64,000 nt of DNA. Origin: Saprospiraceae bacterium. Its GTDB lineage: Bacteria; Bacteroidota; Bacteroidia; Chitinophagales; Saprospiraceae. Below are positions 32,565-40,733 of the stretch, one piece after another (the first letter of the stretch is position 1; each line of letters opens with the position of its first letter). The position numbers were made by a program, and so were the translations under genes. Where the stretch lies: the NCBI GenBank assembly GCA_029212405.1, contig JARGNR010000001.1:86151-150150 (forward strand), in the 5' to 3' direction. The notes under the pieces were generated by a model. It was not told the origin of the DNA. It saw nothing but the letters and a program-made list of their open reading frames with translations, and did no database searches.

Positions 32565-35147
32565 CTAAATAAATTTATATCGCAATCCAATATAAACTAT
32601 CCGTCCCTGTACGGGGCCCCATATCAAAGAACTATCAAAGTATTCATTGAATGGATTTTCATTATCGAGTATCGCATTTTCTTGTCTATAATCCAATATA
32701 TTCTCGCCACCTAAATAAATATCGAAACCCGTTCTAATGGTTTTAGTAATCTGAGAATTAAAGGTCATGAAAGAAGGACTCTCCGTATCAAATCTAAATT
32801 CCTCAGGATTTTCATTGGTATATGGAATACGCTTGGTACTTTGCCAATTCGCAGTGATGTCATATACCCATCCTTTTCCGATTTCCCAACCTACATTCGC
32901 AAACGCACGTTGTTTTGAGATTAAAGGACGAATTTCTCTACCGCCTTTAAAATCAGTTTTCGGATTATTGTATCTATAGGCAACTCTTAAATCAAAACCT
33001 TCATACAATTCAGCATCAACTTGTGCTTGAATACTGTGAGAATAAGATTTCCCCTCCAAATTATAGAAATGTACTTCTTGTGGATTTATATCATAATCCA
33101 CAATCACTTGATTGGTAAATGTTGTATAATAATAATCAACACCAAAGACCGTAGATCTTCCATTCACTAGAAACTCTTTTGTATAATTTGCACCAAAATT
33201 CCATCCAGTTTCCTTTCCCAATCCATAAGGAGTATCAGGATCATTTCCTTCAATAACTATTGTCCTATTGCTAGCAAAAAGTCCAATATTTTCAGCAAAA
33301 ATTGAGGCAGTTCTTTGACCTCTTCCTGCAATAAATCGAATCGAGGCATTTTCTTGTGGATTGTATCTCATATGAACTCTTGGTGTGAAAAACGCACCGA
33401 ATAAATTATGATAATCTGCTCTAGCACCCAAAACCAACGTCCATTTATCATTGGGCACGTATTGATATTCAGAAAAGACACCTATTAAGCCTTCATTTCG
33501 TTGAAAAAGGTCTTGTCCAACTTCCTCATCAAAATCATCGTATTGATAACTTCCTCCGAATTTAATATTGTGTTTTGTATCCTTTATTATTGTTTGGTAG
33601 ATCAAATTCGCATAGAGGCTAGTTTGTGTGCCATTGTACACCCTGTTTCCAAACATTGCATCTTGGTCATGATAACTTGCACTCAATTGTAGCCCAATAC
33701 TTGCATATGGTCTATCCGTAAAAATCTTACCTATCTTGGACCAAGCTTCAATACGTTGGGTTTTAACATCGGCTCTCCATCGCTGCCCATCAAATGGACC
33801 TTCAGAAACGGGTTCAATTTGACCAGATGATTTATCAATGGAGGTACCTTTCACTCCAAACTGCGCAAATTTTCCATCTTCTGATCTATATTTCCATCTA
33901 TTCATTGCAATCAAATCAAGACTTTTAGGCATATCCTGAAAGTTATCTTGATTTCTGTCTTGCACATTTTCAATAACTTTCCCATGAAGTAATAAAGCTG
34001 TTGACCACCTGTCATTAATTTTTGACGCATGATTCAAATTTGCTTCGAACCTTCCCGCTCTATTTGCAAAAAGATTCAAATTGAGTTTTTCACTCAGCTC
34101 AGGCTTTTTTACTTCAACATTAATTTGTCCCGTCATACTTTCAGGTCCATTCACAACAGATCCAGCACCCATATTTAATTGAATACTTTCAATCCAAGTA
34201 CCAGGAGTAAACGAAAATCCATATAGTGCAGCTAGCCCTCGTATATAGGGCATATTTTCCCTAGTCACTTGAACATATGGTCCAGCAAGACCTAACATTT
34301 CAATTTTTTTAGTCCCTGTAACCGCATCCGTAGCTCCAGCGTCTACTGAAGGATTCGTTTCAAAACTTTCTGAGAGATTACAACATGCAGCTTTGCACAA
34401 TTCTTTTTCTCCTATCGATAAAACTTTAATTGGATCAATAAAAGACACCTCAGTCGATTTTCGTTTATGAACAATCTCCACTTCATCCATTATGAAGTTG
34501 GTCTTCATAATAACAGAGACCACGGACTGACCTGCCATATCTATGGTATCATTTGAATATCCAGTATAGCTTATTACAATTAGTTCAGAAGTAAGATTTT
34601 TCGGTTTGTCAAAAGTAAAATACCCCTCTAGGTCTGTTGATGTACCCTCAAGTGTTTCAGCCAAATATACATTTGCACCAATGAGAGGTTGTAACTTTCC
34701 TGAAGCATTCTGCTCATAAATCATACCTGACAGTTTCGATTTTGTATCATCCACTGTTCCTCCCATCTTTTCAAAGTCAACTTTAAACTTTTCGACAATT
34801 TCATTCTCCAACTCACTATTTTCATCTATCCTATACTTACAACATCCATGCAAATTGTTATAGACTTCATCCGAACTTTTCATTTGATCGGTATCATGAC
34901 CAATAGAAATCATTTTTTGGTGTAATTCAGATTCTTGAAAAAGGCCGTTTGCGTAAGTTATGGTCAATTGGTTTTCTACCATGTCCCAGTTTGCAGACGT
35001 TACTCCTATTACTTGTTTTGCATTGGACTCAATTCTTTCTTGACACATGCCACAAGCTCCATATACTTTGATTGACATTTCTTGTCCAAAACCAATGAAG
35101 CAAAGAAATACAAACCCAATGCTCAATATAATTCTTAAATGTTTCAT
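32565..35147 (-). CDS. TonB-dependent receptor with N-terminal heavy-metal-associated (HMA) domain
   Basis: An 860-aa outer-membrane receptor. After a signal peptide (ending GFGQ) comes an HMA-like domain with the motif GACGMC (Cys32, Cys35) and a further GCC (Cys102, Cys103). A carboxypeptidase-like beta domain follows (about 138-215), then the plug, which begins with an unusual Cys cluster CKAACC (251-256) and NLSESFETNPSVDAG, and a C-terminal 22-strand barrel ending in LRYKFI. The metal motifs suggest copper or another soft metal as ligand (inference). It lies beside a Cys-rich small protein gene and is convergent with exbD. Confidence 0.9.
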   Translation of the reverse strand: MKHLRIILSIGFVFLCFIGFGQEMSIKVYGACGMCQERIESNAKQVIGVTSANWDMVENQLTITYANGLFQESELHQKMISIGHDTDQMKSSDEVYNNLHGCCKYRIDENSELENEIVEKFKVDFEKMGGTVDDTKSKLSGMIYEQNASGKLQPLIGANVYLAETLEGTSTDLEGYFTFDKPKNLTSELIVISYTGYSNDTIDMAGQSVVSVIMKTNFIMDEVEIVHKRKSTEVSFIDPIKVLSIGEKELCKAACCNLSESFETNPSVDAGATDAVTGTKKIEMLGLAGPYVQVTRENMPYIRGLAALYGFSFTPGTWIESIQLNMGAGSVVNGPESMTGQINVEVKKPELSEKLNLNLFANRAGRFEANLNHASKINDRWSTALLLHGKVIENVQDRNQDNFQDMPKSLDLIAMNRWKYRSEDGKFAQFGVKGTSIDKSSGQIEPVSEGPFDGQRWRADVKTQRIEAWSKIGKIFTDRPYASIGLQLSASYHDQDAMFGNRVYNGTQTSLYANLIYQTIIKDTKHNIKFGGSYQYDDFDEEVGQDLFQRNEGLIGVFSEYQYVPNDKWTLVLGARADYHNLFGAFFTPRVHMRYNPQENASIRFIAGRGQRTASIFAENIGLFASNRTIVIEGNDPDTPYGLGKETGWNFGANYTKEFLVNGRSTVFGVDYYYTTFTNQVIVDYDINPQEVHFYNLEGKSYSHSIQAQVDAELYEGFDLRVAYRYNNPKTDFKGGREIRPLISKQRAFANVGWEIGKGWVYDITANWQSTKRIPYTNENPEEFRFDTESPSFMTFNSQITKTIRTGFDIYLGGENILDYRQENAILDNENPFNEYFDSSLIWGPVQGRIVYIGLRYKFI

Positions 35148-35232
35148 TTTTCATACTCTATTGCACCTCTAACAGAGGATGCTTTTTAACAAAATGGCAT
35201 CACCCCTACTTATTGGGTGTACCTATCCACTA

Positions 35233-35601
35233 CTATGCGTATAAAAAAATGGCTGGAGGGTGAAAAACAGAAGCTAAATAATCAGCTCGATAGAAGAAAG
35301 AATAGTCAAATTTGATATCAGAAAAGTCACCAATACTTACTTTCTGCGTAGAGAATTGTTGCAGATATGCAATATGTAGACAACAGGTACAATCACAATT
35401 GCCACTTTTACAGCATCCTTCCTCTTGCTCTTCTTCATTAGAAGATTCACATTCTTTTGTTTCTTCATCTAGGCTCGGAGAACAACATGAATGTGAAGAT
35501 GTTACTCCATTTATAGCTCCAACTGCACCTACAAAAAAGGCGGAGGCCTTCAGTGAAGTCGAAAAAATGATTAGAGATAATATGAGAGCAATACTTTTCA
35601 C
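35233..35601 (-). CDS. Cys-rich small exported protein next to the metal receptor
   Basis: A predicted 122-aa protein, starting at GTG 35601. The N-terminus is a signal or membrane helix (KSIALILSLIIFSTSL). Residues 39-74 hold nine cysteines in a Glu/Asp-rich stretch (HSCC, GCCKSGNCDCTCC), suited to binding soft metals. The end FHPPAIFLYA resembles a short motif at the end of small proteins found upstream of TonB receptors in Bacteroidota. The frame continues to an ATG at 35673, but that start lies next to the cyclophilin terminator, and a TATATTTG box sits at 35614-35607, 5 nt before the GTG, so a near-leaderless GTG start is preferred. It lies 85 nt before the receptor gene. Confidence 0.7.
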   Translation of the reverse strand: MKSIALILSLIIFSTSLKASAFFVGAVGAINGVTSSHSCCSPSLDEETKECESSNEEEQEEGCCKSGNCDCTCCLHIAYLQQFSTQKVSIGDFSDIKFDYSFFYRADYLASVFHPPAIFLYA

Positions 35602-35676
35602 AAATGCAAATATACAGTATTCTATGGATTGATAAACTAAAGATATGTTAATACACGGTTGGGGATAACTCAAAAA

Positions 35677-35708
35677 AATGCAGTTCCCTTTTAGTTGGAA
35701 ACTGCATT
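35677..35708 (-). terminator. terminator hairpin of the cyclophilin gene
   Basis: An 11-bp stem (left arm 35677-35687, right arm 35697-35708) with a single bulged A on the right side. On the minus strand it is followed by a run of T. It lies 30 nt after the stop of the cyclophilin gene. Confidence 0.7.
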
Positions 35709-35737
35709 ATTCTTTATACTTATTAATTAAATGAGAT

Positions 35738-36241
35738 TTATTCCTTTATGTCAATAGAAATAATCTCATCGCCCATACCGATACTGTTAACAACAGCTTG
35801 ATCTGCATCACTTTGTACTTTTCCAAAAACAGTATGTTTTCCATCTAACCATGCGGTAGGAACATGAGTTATAAAAAACTGACTTCCATTTGTGCCAGGA
35901 CCAGCATTGGCCATTGAAAGTACACCTGGAGTATCATGTCTTAATTCAGGGTGAAATTCGTCACCAAATCTGTATCCTGGACTGCCCGTTCCCGTCCCCA
36001 GCGGGCATCCACCTTGAATCATAAAGTCAGGAATAACTCTATGGAATTTTAAATTATCATAAAAACCAGCCTTTGCCAATCCTAAAAAATTAGCAACGGT
36101 ATGTGGAGTTTTAGTTGCAAACATATCCAAATTGATATCTCCTTTGCTCGTCTTAATGGTAATCTCTACATCCTTGGTATAATGTGCATCCCCAATCAAG
36201 TTGATCATTTCTTCTGGGACTATTTTGTCTAATGCTGACAT
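35738..36241 (-). CDS. peptidyl-prolyl cis-trans isomerase, cyclophilin type
   Basis: A 167-aa cyclophilin: [41 protein letters not shown], and [22 protein letters not shown] cover the active site (Arg in FHR, Gln in GSQFFI). No signal peptide, so it is cytoplasmic. The frame extends 21 codons upstream to 36304, but that part is not conserved; the ATG at 36241 ([12 protein letters not shown]) is preferred. Confidence 0.92.
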   Translation of the reverse strand: MSALDKIVPEEMINLIGDAHYTKDVEITIKTSKGDINLDMFATKTPHTVANFLGLAKAGFYDNLKFHRVIPDFMIQGGCPLGTGTGSPGYRFGDEFHPELRHDTPGVLSMANAGPGTNGSQFFITHVPTAWLDGKHTVFGKVQSDADQAVVNSIGMGDEIISIDIKE

Positions 36242-36367
36242 AATGTTATTGTATTTTATTTTGTAAGGTGCAAATTTGGTGAAAATCAAGGAATATTTAG
36301 TCATAGAAAATCAAAGATCTTCCAGATTTACATGTAATTTCCTAAATGAGAGTTGATCGTTTTGGAT

Positions 36368-36805
36368 TTATACGTCACTCCGATTTTCGAAAGGCACTAT
36401 TGTACCCACCTCTAAATAATCTCTAAGATTATTTAAAAGCAAAGCCCAGCAATAGCTTGTTCGTCTATAATGATGGTTCGTTTCTTTCCAATCTTTATGA
36501 TAAAACTTTAGACGTGTGGTCTCCTTGTCAATACTTTCAACTTCAAATCCAAAAGTGGTATAATCCCAATCTGCATCACTTTTAGTCATGGTAATGGCAA
36601 AGGATTTATCAGACACACAATGGGTCACTTCTCCGTACCAGTCAAACTCGTCAGTGAAATATAAATTGTACTTTGAACCTTTCTTGGCAACACCAGAGCA
36701 TTTGTTTGTCCACCAATTATTTAAGTGTTTAGGTTCGGATATGGATTCAAAAACAGACGAAACGTCGGCTTTTATGTGCACGTCATGTAAAATGGTATGG
36801 GGCAT
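36368..36805 (-). CDS. SRPBCC/AHSA1-like domain protein
   Basis: A 145-aa START-like lipid/hydrophobic ligand-binding fold: VHIKADVSSVFESISEPKHLNNWW at the N-terminus and a C-terminal helix (RRTSYCWALLLNNLRDYLEVG). This arrangement is the AHSA1-type SRPBCC family. Ligand and role are unknown. It lies 20 nt downstream of pheS on the same strand. Confidence 0.82.
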   Translation of the reverse strand: MPHTILHDVHIKADVSSVFESISEPKHLNNWWTNKCSGVAKKGSKYNLYFTDEFDWYGEVTHCVSDKSFAITMTKSDADWDYTTFGFEVESIDKETTRLKFYHKDWKETNHHYRRTSYCWALLLNNLRDYLEVGTIVPFENRSDV

Positions 36806-36825
36806 AATTATAGGAGTTTGAGTTG

Positions 36826-37863
36826 TTAAATTACACTGCTAAATTGTTTTAAAAACCTACTGTCGTTTTCAAACAATAACCGAATATCGCTGATATCATA
36901 CTTCTGCATTGCAGATCGTTCTATACCAATTCCAAAAGCAAATCCAGAATACTTTTCTGAATCAATTCCGCAATTTTCCAAAACATTAGGATCTACCATT
37001 CCGCATCCTAAAACTTCTAACCAGCCGGTTCCTTTAGTAAGTTTTTTAGCGGTTTCAGTATCTGTCCCCATCCACACATCCATTTCTGCACTTGGTTCTG
37101 TAAAAGGAAAATAACTAGGTCTCAATCGTATATCAGTTTGCGGCCCATAGACTTCTTTTGCAAAATACAATAGTGTTTGTTTCATGTCCGCAAAAGAAAC
37201 ATTTTCATCAATGTACAGTCCTTCAATTTGATGAAATTGACAATGGGATCTTGCAGAAATGGTTTCATTTCTATATACTCGTCCAGGCGCAATAATTCGT
37301 ATGGGCGGTTTTTGAGTTGTCATTACCCTTGCCTGTACAGAAGAGGTATGCGTTCTTAATAAATTGGTAACTGAATTCTTCAAATAAAAGGTATCCTGCA
37401 TATCTCGAGCAGGATGATCTTCCGGAGTATTCATTGCAGAAAAATTGTGCCAGTCGTCTTCAATTTCCCTTTCTTCAGCCACGGTAAATCCAATTCTTTC
37501 AAATACCTCAATCAAACGATTCATAACAATTGAAACAGGATGTCTACTTCCTACAAATTCATTCCCAGCAGGTGCAGACATATCTAGATCATTTACAGCT
37601 TTCTTACTTTCTTCTCTTTCGATCTCTGACTTGGCTTGATTAAACTTCAATTCAGCTTCAAGTTTAATACTATTTACCTGTTGACCAAATTCTTTTTTTC
37701 TTTCGTTAGGAACATTTCTAATCTCTTTGAACAATACATTCACTTGGTTCTTAGTCCCTAAATACTTTCTCCTAAACTGTTCGAGAGAATCTGAATCAGA
37801 AAGATCTGCTGATTTAATATCTGCCAGCATTTCTTCTATTATTCCAAATACATCTGTTGTCAT
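36826..37863 (-). CDS. pheS: phenylalanyl-tRNA synthetase alpha subunit
   Basis: A 345-aa class II synthetase subunit, partner of PheT (not in the window). After an N-terminal coiled coil come HPVSIVMNRLIEVFERIGF, the motif-2 region RNETISARSHCQFHQIEGL and motif 3 GFAFGIGIERSAMQKY. The leader has a TAACTTTG -7 box at 37958-37951 on the minus strand, 88 nt before the ATG. pheT is not adjacent, as is common in Bacteroidota. Confidence 0.97.
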   Translation of the reverse strand: MTTDVFGIIEEMLADIKSADLSDSDSLEQFRRKYLGTKNQVNVLFKEIRNVPNERKKEFGQQVNSIKLEAELKFNQAKSEIEREESKKAVNDLDMSAPAGNEFVGSRHPVSIVMNRLIEVFERIGFTVAEEREIEDDWHNFSAMNTPEDHPARDMQDTFYLKNSVTNLLRTHTSSVQARVMTTQKPPIRIIAPGRVYRNETISARSHCQFHQIEGLYIDENVSFADMKQTLLYFAKEVYGPQTDIRLRPSYFPFTEPSAEMDVWMGTDTETAKKLTKGTGWLEVLGCGMVDPNVLENCGIDSEKYSGFAFGIGIERSAMQKYDISDIRLLFENDSRFLKQFSSVI

Positions 37864-38113
37864 TGTTCTTTATTTTCTAAAAATCCAATCCTTATCTTCC
37901 TAACTCTTCACTACGATTGAGAATCTTGTCTACATCAATTTATTCGAGCGCAAAGTTATTAAAAAGCATTATCAAAAAATCAATGATTTTCCAAATTCGT
38001 ATAAAATTAACACAAACGTCATTTTCGGACATTTAAATCAATGAAAAAACACAGGACTATTATATTTATATCTAACTCGTTATCAATCCTATACAAGTCT
38101 ATAATGTCTAGAA

Positions 38114-38884
38114 TTATTTGATTTTCTTATCATTAAGAAACTTATATTTCTCACGATATGATGTCATTTCGGGTTTTGAAAGAGAAATTCGCATAAATTC
38201 TGACTCTTTAACTTCAAAAAGTATTGCACCATCAAAACGTAACAAAATGGAGTGACCAGGATAAATCCAATCGTTCTCATCCTTCCCAATTCTATTACAA
38301 CCAATGGTATAACACTGATTTTCAATAGCTCTTGCTTTCAACATTACATCCCAATGATTGATTCTTGCTGCGGGCCAATTGGCCATATAAATGATTACAT
38401 CTGGAGGGGGTAATGGTCTTACATTTTCTGGAAAACGCAAATCATAACATACTTGAGGGAGTAATTTCCAGCCTTTAAATTCGATGAGTTGGGTAGAATA
38501 TTTGATGCTAAATGCTACATTTTCTCCACTAGGGCTATACAAAAATTGTTTATCATACCTTCCTATAATCCCATTTGGAGAAATGAGTAAAACACGATTA
38601 TAAAACCTCCCATCTTCCTCGATCGCCAATGACCCAATTATTGAAACATCATTCGATTTTGAGATTTCAATAAGCTCATTTACTTCGATTCCATCTTCAC
38701 GGATACCTGACAATACGGGATTCATACAAAAGCCAGTAAGAAACATTTCTGGTAAAACCACCAAATCTGGTTTTTCATCCAAGGAGATGATGTGATTATG
38801 GATTATCGAAATATTTTTTTGAGGCTTTAACCATTGGATATCAAATTGAAAAACATTGACAGAGAGTTCGTATAAATTTTCCAT
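38114..38884 (-). CDS. nitrilase-superfamily amidohydrolase (omega-amidase/YafV-like)
   Basis: A 256-aa carbon-nitrogen hydrolase. The catalytic triad is Glu46 (VLPEMFLTGF), Lys112 (YDKQFLY) and Cys146 (PQVCYDLRFPE). The sequence is closest to the Nit2/YafV omega-amidase group, which hydrolyses alpha-ketoglutaramate and related amides. It lies 37 nt downstream of rsgA on the same strand. Confidence 0.9.
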   Translation of the reverse strand: MENLYELSVNVFQFDIQWLKPQKNISIIHNHIISLDEKPDLVVLPEMFLTGFCMNPVLSGIREDGIEVNELIEISKSNDVSIIGSLAIEEDGRFYNRVLLISPNGIIGRYDKQFLYSPSGENVAFSIKYSTQLIEFKGWKLLPQVCYDLRFPENVRPLPPPDVIIYMANWPAARINHWDVMLKARAIENQCYTIGCNRIGKDENDWIYPGHSILLRFDGAILFEVKESEFMRISLSKPEMTSYREKYKFLNDKKIK

Positions 38885-38921
38885 TTTTCAATTAGATCTT
38901 TGTTACAAAATTATTAATTCC

Positions 38922-39875
38922 CTATACATCTTTTTGGATCTCCCAATAGTTTTGATTTTCAATTTCATCAAGAATAGCAAGATAATTTTCATATCTAAAT
39001 GGAGAGATTTCTTCTTTTTCCAAGGCCTCTTTTACTGCACAATTAGGTTCATTCCGATGCATACAATCTCCAAATTTACAATCCTTCGAAAGTTCAAAAA
39101 ACTCCCTAAAATTGTGGGCTACATCCATCTCTTCTAAATAATTAAAGCCCAACGTTTTAATTCCTGGAGAATCAATTATTTGCCCTCCAAATGGCAATTC
39201 AAATATCTCTGCAAATGTGGTTGTATGTTGTCCTTTTCCGGAATAATCTGATATTTCTTGTGTTTTTAAATCCAGTGTTGGCGTAAGACTATTAATTAGT
39301 GTTGTTTTCCCAACTCCGGACTGTCCTGATATTAGACTTAATTTTCCTTTTAATGCTTCACTAAGATCATCTAATCCTTCTCCAGTAACTGTTGAAGTAA
39401 GAATAGTATTATATCCAATATTCTCATATACTATTCTCAAGTATTCAAGAAATCTTGTATCCTCTTCATTATTTAAATCTGCCTTATTAAATACAATGGT
39501 CACAGGAATATTAAAGGGCTCAGTCATTAATAAAAATCGATCTATAAATCCCACTTTCACACTAGGTTGCCTCATAGAAACGATAACTATAGCCTGATCA
39601 ATATTACTCGCTAATATGTGTAAAAAATGCTTTTTCCTTGGAGATTGACGCAGGACGTAGTTTCTTCTTGGTTCAATCTTTCTGATTGTCCCTACCGTTT
39701 CCTCTTCACTTTCGATATTCACTGTAACTCGATCTCCAACTGCAACTGGATTCGTAAGCTTCATTTTACCTAATCGAAATTTTCCTTGTATCCGACAGGC
39801 AACCACTTCTTTGGAATCTAACAGTACATCGTACCAGCTTCCCGTAGATTTTATAACTATACCTTTAACAATCAT
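38922..39875 (-). CDS. rsgA: small-subunit ribosome-dependent GTPase RsgA
   Basis: A 317-aa circularly permuted GTPase for late 30S maturation. An N-terminal OB fold is followed by NKAD (G4) before the G1 loop SGQSGVGKTTL and the G3 motif DSPG, the permuted order of the family. The C-terminal zinc site is CKFGDCMHRNEPNC. It lies 8 nt from the GGGP-synthase gene and is probably co-transcribed with it. Confidence 0.96.
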   Translation of the reverse strand: MIVKGIVIKSTGSWYDVLLDSKEVVACRIQGKFRLGKMKLTNPVAVGDRVTVNIESEEETVGTIRKIEPRRNYVLRQSPRKKHFLHILASNIDQAIVIVSMRQPSVKVGFIDRFLLMTEPFNIPVTIVFNKADLNNEEDTRFLEYLRIVYENIGYNTILTSTVTGEGLDDLSEALKGKLSLISGQSGVGKTTLINSLTPTLDLKTQEISDYSGKGQHTTTFAEIFELPFGGQIIDSPGIKTLGFNYLEEMDVAHNFREFFELSKDCKFGDCMHRNEPNCAVKEALEKEEISPFRYENYLAILDEIENQNYWEIQKDV

Positions 39876-39883
39876 AGTTGCGC

Positions 39884-40651
39884 TTATGATAGGTCAGATG
39901 AAAATTCCGCTTCGTGGACTGCAGAAGCCATGTCAATGATAAGTTGTGGATCCTTTTCGATGGCATTACCTACCACAATAACATCTGCCCCAGCTTTTAC
40001 ATTATCATATGCTTTTTGAGGTGTCCGAATTCCTCCCCCTACAATCAATGGAATATCGATAGCACTGCTCACTGCATCTATCATAGAAGTGGTTATCGGA
40101 TTCTCTGCCCCTGATCCAGCATCCATATACATCAGTTTAAGTCCGAGCATTTCACCTGCCATTGCAGTACAAAGTGCAATATCATTTTTATTAGATGGAA
40201 TTGGTGTGGTATTACTCATATATTGGACGGTAGTAGATATCCCTCCATCTATGAGCATATAACCAGTACTCATAATTTCAAGTGGACTAATTTTCAAAAA
40301 AGGCGCAGTAATTACATGCTTACCTATTAAAAGGTCTGCATTCCTACCACTTATTAAGGAAAGAAATAACAATCCATCTGCTTTATAGCTCAGTTGAAAT
40401 GAATTACCCGGAAAAAGAATCATAGGAATATCCGACGTTTTCTTGATGTTTCCCAACACCATGTCCAGCATATCATTCACCACAAGGCTACCACCAATGA
40501 AAAAATAATCAACGTTGGCTTGATTAGATAATTCCAGTACTTTCTCAAGTTTCTGCAAACGCATATTATCAGGGTCAATAAGGACCACAAATTTTTTTTT
40601 GCCTGTTTGCTTTGCCTTTAGAAAGCTTGCATAAAGTTTATTATCCATCAA
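39884..40651 (-). CDS. geranylgeranylglyceryl/heptaprenylglyceryl phosphate synthase (PcrB family)
   Basis: A 255-aa TIM-barrel prenyltransferase joining a polyprenyl chain to sn-glycerol-1-phosphate. Seen: VVLIDPDN, YFFIGGSLV, MILFPGNSFQLS, YMDAGSGAENPI and the phosphate loop VGGGIRTPQKA. Bacteroidota have the group II enzyme; its lipid product there is less well understood than the archaeal ether lipid. It is flanked by parC (82 nt) and rsgA (8 nt). A second Met follows directly, so the start could be 40648. Confidence 0.93.
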   Translation of the reverse strand: MMDNKLYASFLKAKQTGKKKFVVLIDPDNMRLQKLEKVLELSNQANVDYFFIGGSLVVNDMLDMVLGNIKKTSDIPMILFPGNSFQLSYKADGLLFLSLISGRNADLLIGKHVITAPFLKISPLEIMSTGYMLIDGGISTTVQYMSNTTPIPSNKNDIALCTAMAGEMLGLKLMYMDAGSGAENPITTSMIDAVSSAIDIPLIVGGGIRTPQKAYDNVKAGADVIVVGNAIEKDPQLIIDMASAVHEAEFSSDLS

Positions 40652-40733
40652 CGGCTTGTTCTCTGATCTATTAAAGCATCAAAAATAAAACAATAAACAA
40701 GAACATCATCTACATATCTCAAAAGGATTCTAT

